Shown here one piece after another: positions 1 to 9,464 of a stretch of DNA of 64,000 nt. This DNA is from Candidatus Thalassospirochaeta sargassi (GTDB lineage Bacteria; Spirochaetota; Spirochaetia; UBA9216): assembly GCA_028532855.1 (NCBI GenBank), contig JAQQAL010000010.1, forward strand, positions 62,001 through 126,000, read 5' to 3'. How positions within the stretch are numbered: position 1 is the stretch's first letter; each line of letters begins with the position of its first letter. The translations under genes were made by a program, and so were the position numbers. A model generated the notes under the pieces. It was not told the DNA's origin and searched no databases. It saw nothing but the letters and a program-made list of their open reading frames with translations.

Positions 1-1
1 T

Positions 2-973
2 GTAATTGCATACCATCAGGCCGGTATTAAAAATACAATTGCACCTTTGGGGACTGCCTATACATCTGACCAGGCAATGCTGTTGAAGAGATATGCTGAT
101 AAGGCTGTACTTTCTTTTGATGGTGATGCCGCAGGGCAGAAAGCGATAAAGAAGGCGATAATAATAAATGAAGGCCGAGATATTAAAACGAAAGTAGCTG
201 TTTTTGGCGATAAGGAAGACCCTGCGGATTTACTGCTAAATAAGGGTGAAAAGGCATTGCATAAAGTATTAAAATCTACTATAAATAGCTTTGATTATAT
301 TCTGGAAAATGCAATAAATGTATCCAATATAAGAAGCCCGGAAGGTAAAGAGCAGATTATCCGCCTGATGGAGGACTATCTAAACAGTTTAAGCTCAGAG
401 GTTAGAAGAGCCGGCTGTATAAATGAGATAGCTGAAAGACTTGGCGTAGATAGCAGTTCGGTCCAGAAGGACCTGAGGCGCGGGCCTGGAGCACCGGAAC
501 GTAATCAACCTGCGGGACAAAGAAGCAACCGGCAGAATCGTCTAAGCTCAGAATTATTTCTGATGATTGCTGTCGTAGTAAGCAGGGAAGAATTTACATG
601 GGTTCGAGGCAGGATAGACATCGACGATCTTGAAGATGAAAGAGCAAGAAAGATTTTTATCGCCCTTGAAGAATGTTACAGAAACGAGGAAAACGGAATA
701 GATTCAGTTCTTAACAGATTAGCGGATGAAGAACTAACCTCTCTGATAGCTGAGAAAGTGACGTCCGAAGAATACAGTATAAACACTGAAGAACTGATAA
801 AAGATTCGGTCAGGAAGATAAAGAAAAATAGTCTGTTGAATAAGAGAGAGGAAATCGTTAGAAAGTTGAAGAACATCTCATCAAATACCGAAAGCGGTGT
901 TAATGAAAAAGATCTTCTCTCCGAAAAGATCTATATAGATCAGGAAATTGAAAAACTGAGGGTAGGGATATAA
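2..973 (+). CDS. dnaG: DNA primase DnaG, C-terminal part (5' truncated by window edge)
   Basis: Synthesises RNA primers at the replication fork. The reading frame is open from the first bases. It encodes the end of the TOPRIM catalytic fold, including the [11 protein letters not shown] motif whose acidic residues bind metal, and then the helical C-terminal region that docks on the DnaB helicase. The N-terminal zinc domain lies upstream of the window. The stop codon overlaps the rpoD ATG (TAATG), so the two are translationally coupled. This dnaG-rpoD arrangement is the classic macromolecular-synthesis operon. TTG at 47 is only an internal codon, not the start. Confidence 0.95.
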   Translation, partial: VIAYHQAGIKNTIAPLGTAYTSDQAMLLKRYADKAVLSFDGDAAGQKAIKKAIIINEGRDIKTKVAVFGDKEDPADLLLNKGEKALHKVLKSTINSFDYILENAINVSNIRSPEGKEQIIRLMEDYLNSLSSEVRRAGCINEIAERLGVDSSSVQKDLRRGPGAPERNQPAGQRSNRQNRLSSELFLMIAVVVSREEFTWVRGRIDIDDLEDERARKIFIALEECYRNEENGIDSVLNRLADEELTSLIAEKVTSEEYSINTEELIKDSVRKIKKNSLLNKREEIVRKLKNISSNTESGVNEKDLLSEKIYIDQEIEKLRVGI

Positions 974-2790
974 TGTCAGATTTGCAGACAGAACCTGCTG
1001 TAGAAAAACTGCTGGAATATGCAAAGAATAAGAAGAGCGTCACTTATGATGAAATAAATGATATGCTCCCCGATGAGGTCGTAAACTCCGACAAGATCGA
1101 GGAAATAATTGCCCTTCTTGAGAAAAATAAAGTAAGTATCGTAGAGGAATCTACTCTGCCGGGTGGGCCGCCGGAAGATCTGGATGAGATACTTGAAGAG
1201 AACGATGACGAAGATCTCCCGGATGATGAAATTGAAGAAGAGAGTGATGAGCCTGTAGCGGCGGAGGTTGAAGCCCCCGTAGAAAAAAAGAGAATTGTAT
1301 ACAGTGAAAAGGAAACATCTATTGATGATCCTATTCGTCTCTATCTTCGCGAGATAGGTAAAGAAAATCTTCTGACTGCAGAACAGGAAGTTGAGCTTTC
1401 GAAACAGATGGAAGAAGGCGAAAACATCATCAAGGAAGTTATAAAGAATTCGGGTATGGTTATACCTGAGTTCAATAACCTGATGCTGAAAACCTTCTCA
1501 AAGGTTGATCCTCGCGAACTTGATCTAAGCAAGAAGGAAATTTCTGAATTTCTTGCTGAGCGAAGAAGACTCACACAGTTTTATCGTGAAAAACTGAAAG
1601 AAATAAGACCTCAGCTGAAAAACTATATCGAACTTAAAAACGGTATTGTAGAAAAGGGCGGTAATGTAATAAACGATGAGGAGCTGTTGAAGAAGAGGAA
1701 AACTCTGCTTAAAAAGATAGATGATATTGATATTCATCAGGAGGAGATTCTATATTTCTCCGACAGGTTCACCATTGCAGCGGAAAAAATCAACAAATAT
1801 CAGAAAAAGCAGCAGAAAATTGAGCGGAGACTCAAGGTTAACAGTATGCGTGAGCTTCGAACCCTTGGAAGAGGACTTGCTCAGACAGCCAAAAGACGGG
1901 ATATTGAAGAAGAACTGGGGCTTAATTCCGAAGAAATAAAAGAAAAAATCAGACAGGTGCAGGTTGCTGATAAAAAGCTGAATCAGCTTGAAATCGAATT
2001 TGAAGAGAGTATCGACAGAATTATCGAACGTTCCGAAGAGATAGAACGCGGAAAGATAATGATGAAGAAGGCGAAAGATCGGCTCATTCAAGCCAACCTT
2101 AGACTTGTTGTCAGTATTGCCAAAAAATATACTAATCGAGGTCTTCACTTCTTCGACCTTGTGCAGGAAGGTAATATCGGTTTGATTAAAGCTGTTGAAA
2201 AGTTTGAATATCGAAAAGGTTATAAGTTTTCAACTTATGCTACCTGGTGGATAAGGCAGGCTATTACACGTTCGATATCGGATCAAGCCAGAACAATCCG
2301 TGTTCCGGTACATATGATTGAGCAGATTAATAAGGTTGTCAGAGAATCGCGACAGCTGATGCAGCTTCTAGGGCGTGAACCTTCTGATGAAGAGATTGCT
2401 GAAAGACTTGGATGGTCTGTTCTGAGGGTTAAATCGGTTAAGAATGTAGCCCGTGAACCAATTTCACTTGAAACACCGATAGGTGAGGAAGAAGATTCGC
2501 TACTAGGCGATTTTATCGAAGATAAGGATGTTGAGAACCCTGCAAATCAGACCGCATTCAAACTGCTTCAGGAGCAGTTACAGGATGTTCTCTGTACGCT
2601 TCCTCCGAGGGAGCAGGAAGTTCTTAAAATGAGGTTTGGACTTGAAGACGGATACTCTCTTACTCTTGAAGAGGTTGGTCTGTATTTCAATGTTACAAGA
2701 GAAAGAATCAGACAAATTGAAGCCAAGGCACTTAGACGATTAAGACATCCGAAAAGAAGCCGAAGGCTTAAAGATTATATAGATAATTGA
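973..2790 (+). CDS. rpoD: RNA polymerase primary sigma factor RpoD (sigma-70)
   Basis: Housekeeping sigma factor that directs RNA polymerase to -35/-10 promoters. The 605-residue protein shows region 1.1 at the N-terminus, followed by a very acidic linker at about residues 65-95. Region 1.2 follows ([12 protein letters not shown]), then a long lysine-rich non-conserved region. Regions 2.1-2.4 are textbook ([31 protein letters not shown]), and region 4.2 carries the [20 protein letters not shown] helix-turn-helix. It starts within the dnaG stop codon and is followed 30 bp later by the zinc-ribbon gene. The -35/-10 promoters seen elsewhere in the window fit this sigma. Confidence 0.98.
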   Translation: MSDLQTEPAVEKLLEYAKNKKSVTYDEINDMLPDEVVNSDKIEEIIALLEKNKVSIVEESTLPGGPPEDLDEILEENDDEDLPDDEIEEESDEPVAAEVEAPVEKKRIVYSEKETSIDDPIRLYLREIGKENLLTAEQEVELSKQMEEGENIIKEVIKNSGMVIPEFNNLMLKTFSKVDPRELDLSKKEISEFLAERRRLTQFYREKLKEIRPQLKNYIELKNGIVEKGGNVINDEELLKKRKTLLKKIDDIDIHQEEILYFSDRFTIAAEKINKYQKKQQKIERRLKVNSMRELRTLGRGLAQTAKRRDIEEELGLNSEEIKEKIRQVQVADKKLNQLEIEFEESIDRIIERSEEIERGKIMMKKAKDRLIQANLRLVVSIAKKYTNRGLHFFDLVQEGNIGLIKAVEKFEYRKGYKFSTYATWWIRQAITRSISDQARTIRVPVHMIEQINKVVRESRQLMQLLGREPSDEEIAERLGWSVLRVKSVKNVAREPISLETPIGEEEDSLLGDFIEDKDVENPANQTAFKLLQEQLQDVLCTLPPREQEVLKMRFGLEDGYSLTLEEVGLYFNVTRERIRQIEAKALRRLRHPKRSRRLKDYIDN

Positions 2791-2820
2791 TAAGGGAATC
2801 GATATAAAGGGGATGCCGTA

Positions 2821-3618
2821 ATGAAACATGACATTTTTGAAAAACTGAAAGAACTGCAGGATATTCTGTCGAAAAAATATGAGATAGAAAGGGATATTAA
2901 TGAGATTCCCAAGGCAATGGTTACAAAGACCGAACTTCTAAACAGACTCAAAAAGACTTATATCGAAAAGAACGAGAAAGTTGAGGGAACTAAGAAGAGA
3001 ATAGCAAATCTGCGTACACGACTGGCCGAAGCTGAAGCCCAGCGGGAGCAGTATGAGAAGCAGATGGACGAGATAAAGACTCAGCGTGAATATGAAGTGC
3101 TAGACAAAGAAATCAAGGATGCTACCGAAAGGGAGCAGGATTGCCGTAAGGACATTATAAAGTCCGAGAAGGATCTTGAAGAGTTCAAGTACATGCTCGA
3201 ACGAGATGAGCAACTCATCAATCAGCAGGAAGAAGAACTTGCTGCTGAAGAAGAAAAGAATAAAAATGAAAGTGAATCAAAACGTCAGCTTCTTGAGGAA
3301 CTCGAAGAACAGGAAAAACAGACGACCCCTGATATGGATAGTGAAATCCTATTTAAATTCGAAAGAATAATAAAAAGTAAATCTGGTGTCGGTATTGTAC
3401 CTGTTAAAAATGCAGTCTGTTCGGGTTGTCATATGATTCTTCCTGCACAGTTTGTTAATGAGGTGCGAAAGGGCGAGGAAATACATTTCTGTCCTTACTG
3501 CAGCCGTATACTGTTTTTTGAGGAAATCGAATCGGATGATAACTACGATATGACATTCCTTTCTGATGATGAAGCTGAAGGCCTTGCTGACCTGGAAGAT
3601 GACGACGACGACTTCTAG
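2821..3618 (+). CDS. Coiled-coil protein with C-terminal C4 zinc ribbon
   Basis: A 265-residue cytoplasmic protein. About residues 1-175 are charged heptad-like sequence predicted to form a long helical hairpin. A C4 zinc ribbon follows (CSGC ... CPYC), ending in an acidic tail rich in Asp. This matches the DUF164/zf-RING_7 family, whose members include chlamydial CT398/CdsZ and mycobacterial homologues. Their proposed roles (scaffold, nucleic-acid binding or secretion ATPase partner) do not settle the function here. An AGGGG ribosome-binding site precedes the ATG. It sits between rpoD and rnpB. Confidence 0.85.
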   Translation: MKHDIFEKLKELQDILSKKYEIERDINEIPKAMVTKTELLNRLKKTYIEKNEKVEGTKKRIANLRTRLAEAEAQREQYEKQMDEIKTQREYEVLDKEIKDATEREQDCRKDIIKSEKDLEEFKYMLERDEQLINQQEEELAAEEEKNKNESESKRQLLEELEEQEKQTTPDMDSEILFKFERIIKSKSGVGIVPVKNAVCSGCHMILPAQFVNEVRKGEEIHFCPYCSRILFFEEIESDDNYDMTFLSDDEAEGLADLEDDDDDF

Positions 3619-3642
3619 GCCAGGGATTTAAGTATCCTTTAA

Positions 3643-3671
3643 TTGGCAAAGAATGCTTCTTATGTTAAGAT
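3643..3671 (+). promoter_or_regulatory. Sigma-70 promoter of rnpB
   Basis: TTGGCA (3643-3648), a 17-bp spacer and TAAGAT (3666-3671). Initiation is expected about 7 bases downstream, at 3677-3679. That coincides with the first base of the P1 helix of RNase P RNA, which strongly supports both the promoter and the RNA 5' end. A sigma-54 reading of the TTGGCA was considered and rejected. Confidence 0.7.
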
Positions 3672-3677
3672 AGTCAG

Positions 3678-4149
3678 GACGGATCGGATAGCCGCTGGAA
3701 GAATTATTTTCTTTTAGAGGAAAGTCCGGGCTCCGAAGAACATGGTGCCGGCTAACTACCGGGCGGATCAGATAGCAGTTTTCAATGAAATCTGATTTCT
3801 GTTCTGACAGAAAGTGCCGCAGAAAATATACCGCTTGGTTATTGGCTTACGGGTTAATAACTATGGAGTTTGTCTGCAAACTCCTGAAAGTCGGCTCGCC
3901 GACTTTAGTAAGGGTGAAAAGGCGGGGTAAGAGCCCACCGCTTTGCCGGTAACGGCAAAGGCATGGTAAACCTCACCAGGAGCAAAGTTAAGCAGCAGAG
4001 GGTGTTCTCCCGGAAGTGAATGAGCTTGTGATTTCATTTCAGTCTGCGGGTAAACTGCTGGAATCGGAGAGTGATTTCCGGTGCAGATAGATGGTTATCG
4101 ATAGTTTTTCTTTGAAAAACTATTACAGAACCCGGCTTATAGATCCGTC
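3678..4149 (+). ncRNA. rnpB: RNase P RNA (class A)
   Basis: Catalytic RNA of RNase P, which trims tRNA 5' leaders. The conserved 5' core (AGAGGAAAGTCCGGGCTCC) and the 3' core (ACAGAACCCGGCTTAT) are both present. The terminal arms at 3678-3685 and 4142-4149 pair perfectly, giving the P1 helix. Strong internal hairpins are visible: GGAGTTTG/CAAACTCC, AAAGTCGG/CCGACTTT and, near the 3' end, ATAGTTTTTC/GAAAAACTAT, which is probably P19. At about 470 nt it is longer than the 377-nt E. coli RNA because several peripheral stems are extended. It has its own promoter. No classic hairpin-plus-U-run terminator is visible after it. Confidence 0.95.
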
Positions 4150-4176
4150 TCTTTAATAATTTGATAAGGCTGAAGA

Positions 4177-5127
4177 ATGATTCTACCTGAAGATAGATAT
4201 AGATTCAGCGGTACCAGGCCGAAACGCAGAAGACCGCTGGTTATTACATTGATAATAATAACAGTCTGCGCAGCCCTTGCAGCAGTTCTCTTTTTCGTTG
4301 TCATTCCCGGGGTCGAAAACTCTTCCGTGCAAAATCGGGAAGAGGTTCAGTCAATTGAAACACTGTGGACTAATCAGCATTACGAAGCAATCAATCTAAG
4401 ATGTGAAGAAATACTCAGCGAAGATCCGATGAATCAGAAGGCTTTAATTTATAATGGTTTTTCATATTTCTACCGTGGCACATCACAATATTCTTTGGAA
4501 GAAAAAATACCTTTATTCGACAGCTCATTGATAAATCTAAGGCGTGCTTTATTAGTCTGTAATGATGATATTCTTGGTAAGGTGAAGTATATTATCGGTA
4601 AGTGTTATTTTCAGAAGGGTAAATTCTATTCGGATCTTGCCGTTAAATATCTGGAGGAATCAATCAGCGCCGGGTATACTGGAGAAGATACTTTCGAATA
4701 TCTTGGTCTCTTGAATTCAAGACTCGGCAGATATATTGAAAGTGTAAATTATTATCTGAAAGCTGTCGAAATTAATGCAACGGACATGTTATATCTTGTT
4801 CTTGCGCAGACTTACTATCAGCTTGAGGATAGAGTGAAATCAGAAGAATATCTGAATCTGACGTTAAATATGACTACAGATTTCAGTGTTGAACAAAAGG
4901 CGAGGTATCTGCTTGGTAATATTCTGATTGAAAATGAGGAATATGAAAAAGCAGAGAATGAATATATAAAAATACTTGAAAAAAATGAAAAGGCTGCGGA
5001 TGCGCATTATTATCTTGGTGATATTTATGATAAGATGGGCGATAGTGTAAAAGCTAGATATCAATGGCGAAAGTGTTTAGAAATAGATTCTTATCACTAT
5101 GGTGCAAAGCTTAAACTATATGGTTAG
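4177..5127 (+). CDS. TPR protein with single N-terminal membrane anchor
   Basis: A 316-residue protein with a basic N-terminus, one transmembrane helix at about residues 26-50, and tetratricopeptide repeats over about 60-310 (for example NYYLKAVEIN and ARYQWRKCLEID). The TPR domain should lie in the periplasm. No enzymatic motif is visible. It sits 27 bp after rnpB and 19 bp before mreB on the same strand, so it is likely cotranscribed with the elongasome genes. It could scaffold the cell-wall machinery, but that is inference from position only. Confidence 0.8.
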   Translation: MILPEDRYRFSGTRPKRRRPLVITLIIITVCAALAAVLFFVVIPGVENSSVQNREEVQSIETLWTNQHYEAINLRCEEILSEDPMNQKALIYNGFSYFYRGTSQYSLEEKIPLFDSSLINLRRALLVCNDDILGKVKYIIGKCYFQKGKFYSDLAVKYLEESISAGYTGEDTFEYLGLLNSRLGRYIESVNYYLKAVEINATDMLYLVLAQTYYQLEDRVKSEEYLNLTLNMTTDFSVEQKARYLLGNILIENEEYEKAENEYIKILEKNEKAADAHYYLGDIYDKMGDSVKARYQWRKCLEIDSYHYGAKLKLYG

Positions 5128-5146
5128 CTGAACCTGGGAGGTTTTA

Positions 5147-6187
5147 ATGGGACTTGGCAAATTTTCAGATGCTTTTTCATCTGATATTGGAATTGATCTT
5201 GGTACGTGTAATACTCTGGTACATGTCAGAGGAAAGGGTATAGTTATATCAGAACCTTCCGTTGTTGCAGTTGAGCGAGGCACAAAAAAGGTAGTTGCTG
5301 TGGGTGCTGATGCAAAGAAGATGCTCTGGAAAACTCCCGGGGATATTATTGCAATAAGACCACTGCGCGATGGTGTGATTGCTGATCTTGAAACAACAGA
5401 AAAAATGATTAGATATTTCATCTCGAGTGTTATCCCGCGAAGGTTATTTGTAAAACCGAGGATGGTAATCGGTGTTCCGACTTGTATAACTGAGGTTGAA
5501 AGACGTGCTGTTGAAGAATGTGCACTAAAAGCTGGTGCCCGTGAGGTTAAGGTTATTGAAGAATCTCTCGCTGCCGCAATAGGTGCGAATATGCCGATTT
5601 TTGAGCCGGCGGGTCATATGGTCTGTGATATAGGTGGTGGTACTACTGAAATATCAGTTATTTCACTCGGTGGTATGGTAGTGACGAATGCAATAAGAAT
5701 CGGCGGAGACGAATTTGATGAGGCTATTATTAAACATGTTAGAAATGTACATAACCTTATCGTCGGTGAACAGACTGCTGAAGGACTTAAAATAAAGATA
5801 GGTAACGCCTCTCCTGACAAAAAGATAGAAAAGATGGAGATTAAGGGTACCGATGCAATTACAGGTCTGCCGCGCAGACTGGAAATTGATTCAGTAGAGG
5901 TCCGCGAAGCTCTGCAGGAGCCAATTAACGGAATTATAGAAGAGATCAAAAGTACTCTCGGACAGACTCCTCCGGAACTTGCAGCAGACATTGTTGAACG
6001 CGGAATAGTTATGACTGGAGGTGGTTCGCTTCTTAAGGGTATGCCTAAGCTTATTTCAAAGGAAACAGGAGTCCCTGTAATTCTAGCGGAAGATCCGCTG
6101 CTTTGCGTTGCAAAGGGTGCAGGAATGTATTACGAGCATACTAAAGATTTATCAAGCCGAACTATATACAACAGCCTCGACAGATAG
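5147..6187 (+). CDS. mreB: Rod shape-determining actin homologue MreB
   Basis: Forms membrane-bound filaments that orient lateral wall synthesis. The 346 residues show the actin-fold nucleotide motifs: phosphate-1 ([13 protein letters not shown]), the [14 protein letters not shown] segment, phosphate-2 ([13 protein letters not shown]) and the adenosine motif ([12 protein letters not shown]). Length is typical of the family. A GGGAGG ribosome-binding site precedes the ATG. It begins the mreB-mreC-mreD-mrdA-rodA set, all with short gaps or overlaps. Confidence 0.98.
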   Translation: MGLGKFSDAFSSDIGIDLGTCNTLVHVRGKGIVISEPSVVAVERGTKKVVAVGADAKKMLWKTPGDIIAIRPLRDGVIADLETTEKMIRYFISSVIPRRLFVKPRMVIGVPTCITEVERRAVEECALKAGAREVKVIEESLAAAIGANMPIFEPAGHMVCDIGGGTTEISVISLGGMVVTNAIRIGGDEFDEAIIKHVRNVHNLIVGEQTAEGLKIKIGNASPDKKIEKMEIKGTDAITGLPRRLEIDSVEVREALQEPINGIIEEIKSTLGQTPPELAADIVERGIVMTGGGSLLKGMPKLISKETGVPVILAEDPLLCVAKGAGMYYEHTKDLSSRTIYNSLDR

Positions 6188-6196
6188 TTTAAGTGA

Positions 6197-7045
6197 ATGT
6201 TTGATTTTTTTTCATTCCTTAGAAAACACGGTGAAATTACGCTTCTCATCCTGCTGATACTTATTTCAAGTATCAGCATTGGTATTAATACCGATGGAGG
6301 GTTGATGACGCCCAAGGAAGCCGGTTTCACTGTTATATCAACATTGCAGAGAGGAGTTAACGGGATTGGAAGTTTCTTCTCAAACACTGTTAACTCAATT
6401 AATGAGCTCAGCGAACTTCGAGATGCATATAGACAGCTTCAGGAAAAAGTATCGGAATATCAGGAGATTGAACGTAACATTGAAGAGCTTACAAATGAAA
6501 ATAAGGCACTGCGGGAGCAGCTGGGTTTTTCCAGAACCAGCCCATACAGGAATATTCCTGCTGAGGTGATTGGAAAAGATCCGGGAAACACTTTTAATTC
6601 GATAGTAATTAATAAGGGTAAAAATGAAGGGATAGAGCGGGGAATGCCAGTGGTCGCACTCCAGGACGGCTATCATGGACTCGTGGGAAAAATAGCCGAG
6701 GTAGGGATGTTTACTTCGATTGTTTTGCCGATTTATGATGAGTCCGCCTACGTCTCCGCCAGGCTGCAGGAGAGCCGGTATGAAGGGCTTATCACAGGAA
6801 GCGGGTATTCAGATTCTATTCTGACTATGGATTACATTAAGAAGATAGCAAGGGAGTATATAAAATACGGAGACTTTGTGATTACATCCGGTATGAATTC
6901 AATTTTTCCCAAGGGTATCTATGTGGGACGTGTTACAGCAATAGAAGGCAAAGAATGGGATACCTCGCTGCAGCTTGAAATAGAGCCCATCGTTGAGTTT
7001 ACCACCCTTGAATATGTTTTTGTCCTTCAGCGGAGCGGAGAATGA
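6197..7045 (+). CDS. mreC: Rod shape-determining protein MreC
   Basis: Bitopic inner-membrane protein linking MreB to PBP2 and activating it. The 282-residue protein has an N-terminal transmembrane helix (LLILLILISSISIGI), a periplasmic coiled coil at about 60-110, and the double beta-barrel of the family (PAEVIGKDPGNTFNSIVINKG; ITSGMNSIFPKGIYVGRV). It starts 9 bp after the mreB stop and overlaps mreD by 4 bp, so it belongs to the same operon. Confidence 0.95.
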   Translation: MFDFFSFLRKHGEITLLILLILISSISIGINTDGGLMTPKEAGFTVISTLQRGVNGIGSFFSNTVNSINELSELRDAYRQLQEKVSEYQEIERNIEELTNENKALREQLGFSRTSPYRNIPAEVIGKDPGNTFNSIVINKGKNEGIERGMPVVALQDGYHGLVGKIAEVGMFTSIVLPIYDESAYVSARLQESRYEGLITGSGYSDSILTMDYIKKIAREYIKYGDFVITSGMNSIFPKGIYVGRVTAIEGKEWDTSLQLEIEPIVEFTTLEYVFVLQRSGE

Positions 7046-7548
7046 GAAGAAATAACTTTTTGTTCGGTTTAATAATTACAGTTCTCTTTGTAGTTATACA
7101 ATCTACTCTTCTTCAGAAAATTTCTGTTTATGGTGTGGTTCCTGATATTGCACTGATCATGATAGTCTTTATATCCAACAGCTGTGGTGCTATGAAGGGG
7201 CAGATGTTAGGCTTTATTGCTGGGCTTATACAGGATTTCCTGAGTGCTGGGCCGCTCGGTTTTAATGCACTTGTCAGAACTGTTGTAGGCTTCTTTTTCG
7301 GCAGAATGAAGGGAAAACTATTTCTTGATTCTATATTACTGCCGGTTCTGTTCATTATCGTTGCAAGTTTGATCAAAGAAGCAATGACGGCTTTGATAGG
7401 TCTTATTTTTATGGCTGAATCTAACCTCATAGTTTTCGGTAGAGATTTTTTAATTGAACTCGGGATGAACGCCTTCCTTGCTCCATTCTGCTTTGCGCTG
7501 CTGAAACTGCTGAAAATATACAGGTATAATGATAAGGACGGCTATTGA
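7042..7548 (+). CDS. mreD: Rod shape-determining protein MreD
   Basis: Integral membrane component of the elongasome. The 168-residue, very hydrophobic protein has about five transmembrane segments. It carries the family-typical GLIQDFLSAGPLGFNALVRT stretch, where the conserved Gln-Asp lies between helices. The start overlaps the mreC stop (ATGA) and the end overlaps the PBP2 start (TGATG). Sequence similarity in this family is weak, so context carries part of the call. Confidence 0.93.
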   Translation: MRRNNFLFGLIITVLFVVIQSTLLQKISVYGVVPDIALIMIVFISNSCGAMKGQMLGFIAGLIQDFLSAGPLGFNALVRTVVGFFFGRMKGKLFLDSILLPVLFIIVASLIKEAMTALIGLIFMAESNLIVFGRDFLIELGMNAFLAPFCFALLKLLKIYRYNDKDGY

Positions 7549-9464
7549 TGCCGGATAAGTTTCAGATTCCAAAAACTCAAATAATTTTTCTGATGGTCGT
7601 AATAGTTGCGGCTTTTATTTTTTATGCAATTAATCTTGCCAGTATGCAGATCATTAATTTCACTGAGTATGAACGAAGAGCAAAAGAAGTTGCAAGTAGA
7701 GAAACTACCATTCTTGCTCAGCGCGGTGAAATATACGATACGAGTAAAGATTATCCGATTGTAATGAACATTCCGTCTTTTGCAGTCTACGCTACACCGG
7801 GCGAACTTGATGAAGAGCAGAAGGAAGTTCTAAAAATTAATTTGAACGAGTACCTGAATATCAGTTTTAATGATCTGGATAGAAAAATACCGGCGGATAC
7901 GACGGGCAGTTTTCAGCCCGTAGAACTGAAAGATGCACTGCAATATGAGCAGATCACATATATCGCAGAACACATCGAAGACTTTCCCGGAATAACCTGG
8001 CAAAGCAAACCAATAAGGGGTTATCCGGAGCAGGGCTCTATTTCTCATGTTATAGGTTACGTGGGTAATATAACAAGCGAAGAATTCCAGGTTCTGTATA
8101 ACAAGGGATACGATAGGAACTCGACAATAGGTAAAAGCGGCATAGAAAAACAATATGACATGCTGTTGAGGGGCAAAGACGGTTCGAGAATGAGAATGGT
8201 CGATGTCAAAGGGCGTAGAATTGAAGAGGATGCCGTAATAAAACCTCCGGAGAACGGTAATAGCCTTGTTATCAGCATTGACATGGACATACAGAAGCTT
8301 TGCGAAAAGGCTCTGGGAGATCGAATTGGTTCGGTTGTCGTAATGAGACCATCTACAGGAGAGGTTCTCGCAATGGTTTCTTATCCTTATTATAATCCGA
8401 ATCTATTTTATACTGACCGAAGCAAGGAAGAGTATACAAAACTTTCTCTGGATCAAAGATTCCCGTTTTTGAACAGGGCAATTCAGTCCGGATATGCGCC
8501 GGCTTCTACCTTCAAGGTGATTATGACGGCCGCTGTCCTACAGGAAGAAGCTTTTCCGGTGGACAGGACTGTAACCTGTCACGGTTCGATGACGCTAGGA
8601 GACCGAACATTCAACTGTCACAAGCTGTCTGGGCATGGGCCTTTGACACTTGCTGGTGGACTTGCTCAGTCGTGTAATGTTTTTTTCTACACCATGGGAG
8701 TAGAGTATCTCGGGGTTGATAAAATTGCAGCTTATTCAGAAGATTTCGGGTTTGGTAACTATACAGGAATAGATCTTCCCGGTGAAAGCAGGGGGCTTGT
8801 TCCAACTCCTGCATGGAAGGAAGATGTGTATAATACAGTGTGGGTTGGCGGAGATACAATGAACATCTCCATCGGTCAGGGCGCAATGAATGTAACTCCG
8901 CTGCAGATGGCATCAGCAATATCCATGATAGTAAATGAAGGTGTTGCATATAAACCCCATATTTTAACTGAAGTTCTTGACCAGACTACCGGGGAAGTGA
9001 TTTCAGAAGTACAGCCGGAAATACTTCATACATCCGACATAAGCAAGGATACATTTCGAACACTGAAGGATTATATGCGGGGAGTTATAACTGATGGAAC
9101 GGCTAAATATGTAATAACTACGCAGGCTGTTGACGCCGCAGGAAAAACTGGAACCGGACAAGCTGGTTATGATGAGCAGTGGGATTCGTGGTTTGCGTGT
9201 TTTGCACCATATGAAACTGATAACCCTGAAGAACAGATAGTCCTGGTTGTGAATGTTGAAGCTGTAAATGAATGGGAATGGTGGGCTCCAAAAGCCTCGG
9301 ATATGATTCTGCAGGGAATATTTGCTGATCAGACATATGAAGAAGTTCTTGAAGAATTTGATCGAAGATGGTATTTGATTGACCTGCGCAAACGGCAGCA
9401 GGAGGCGATGGAAGCTGAACTGGCTGAATCCGAGGCTGAAACCTCTGTGGAGGGTCTGCAATGA
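7548..9464 (+). CDS. mrdA: Penicillin-binding protein 2 (elongation transpeptidase)
   Basis: Periplasmic DD-transpeptidase that crosslinks peptidoglycan during side-wall growth. It has an N-terminal membrane anchor, a pedestal domain containing the GYVGNI segment, and a transpeptidase domain with all three active-site motifs: STFK (catalytic Ser at about 319), SCN (at about 375) and KTG (at about 532). I use ATG 7548, which overlaps the mreD stop, rather than TTG one codon upstream. The length of 638 residues is typical. It is paired with rodA downstream. Confidence 0.97.
   Translation: MPDKFQIPKTQIIFLMVVIVAAFIFYAINLASMQIINFTEYERRAKEVASRETTILAQRGEIYDTSKDYPIVMNIPSFAVYATPGELDEEQKEVLKINLNEYLNISFNDLDRKIPADTTGSFQPVELKDALQYEQITYIAEHIEDFPGITWQSKPIRGYPEQGSISHVIGYVGNITSEEFQVLYNKGYDRNSTIGKSGIEKQYDMLLRGKDGSRMRMVDVKGRRIEEDAVIKPPENGNSLVISIDMDIQKLCEKALGDRIGSVVVMRPSTGEVLAMVSYPYYNPNLFYTDRSKEEYTKLSLDQRFPFLNRAIQSGYAPASTFKVIMTAAVLQEEAFPVDRTVTCHGSMTLGDRTFNCHKLSGHGPLTLAGGLAQSCNVFFYTMGVEYLGVDKIAAYSEDFGFGNYTGIDLPGESRGLVPTPAWKEDVYNTVWVGGDTMNISIGQGAMNVTPLQMASAISMIVNEGVAYKPHILTEVLDQTTGEVISEVQPEILHTSDISKDTFRTLKDYMRGVITDGTAKYVITTQAVDAAGKTGTGQAGYDEQWDSWFACFAPYETDNPEEQIVLVVNVEAVNEWEWWAPKASDMILQGIFADQTYEEVLEEFDRRWYLIDLRKRQQEAMEAELAESEAETSVEGLQ

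Noticed and set aside
3643-3658. Sigma-54 promoter (TTGGCA ... TGCTT) upstream of rnpB
   Set aside because: The GG to GC distance is two bases too short for a -24/-12 element, while the sigma-70 spacing is perfect and predicts the RNA 5' end.
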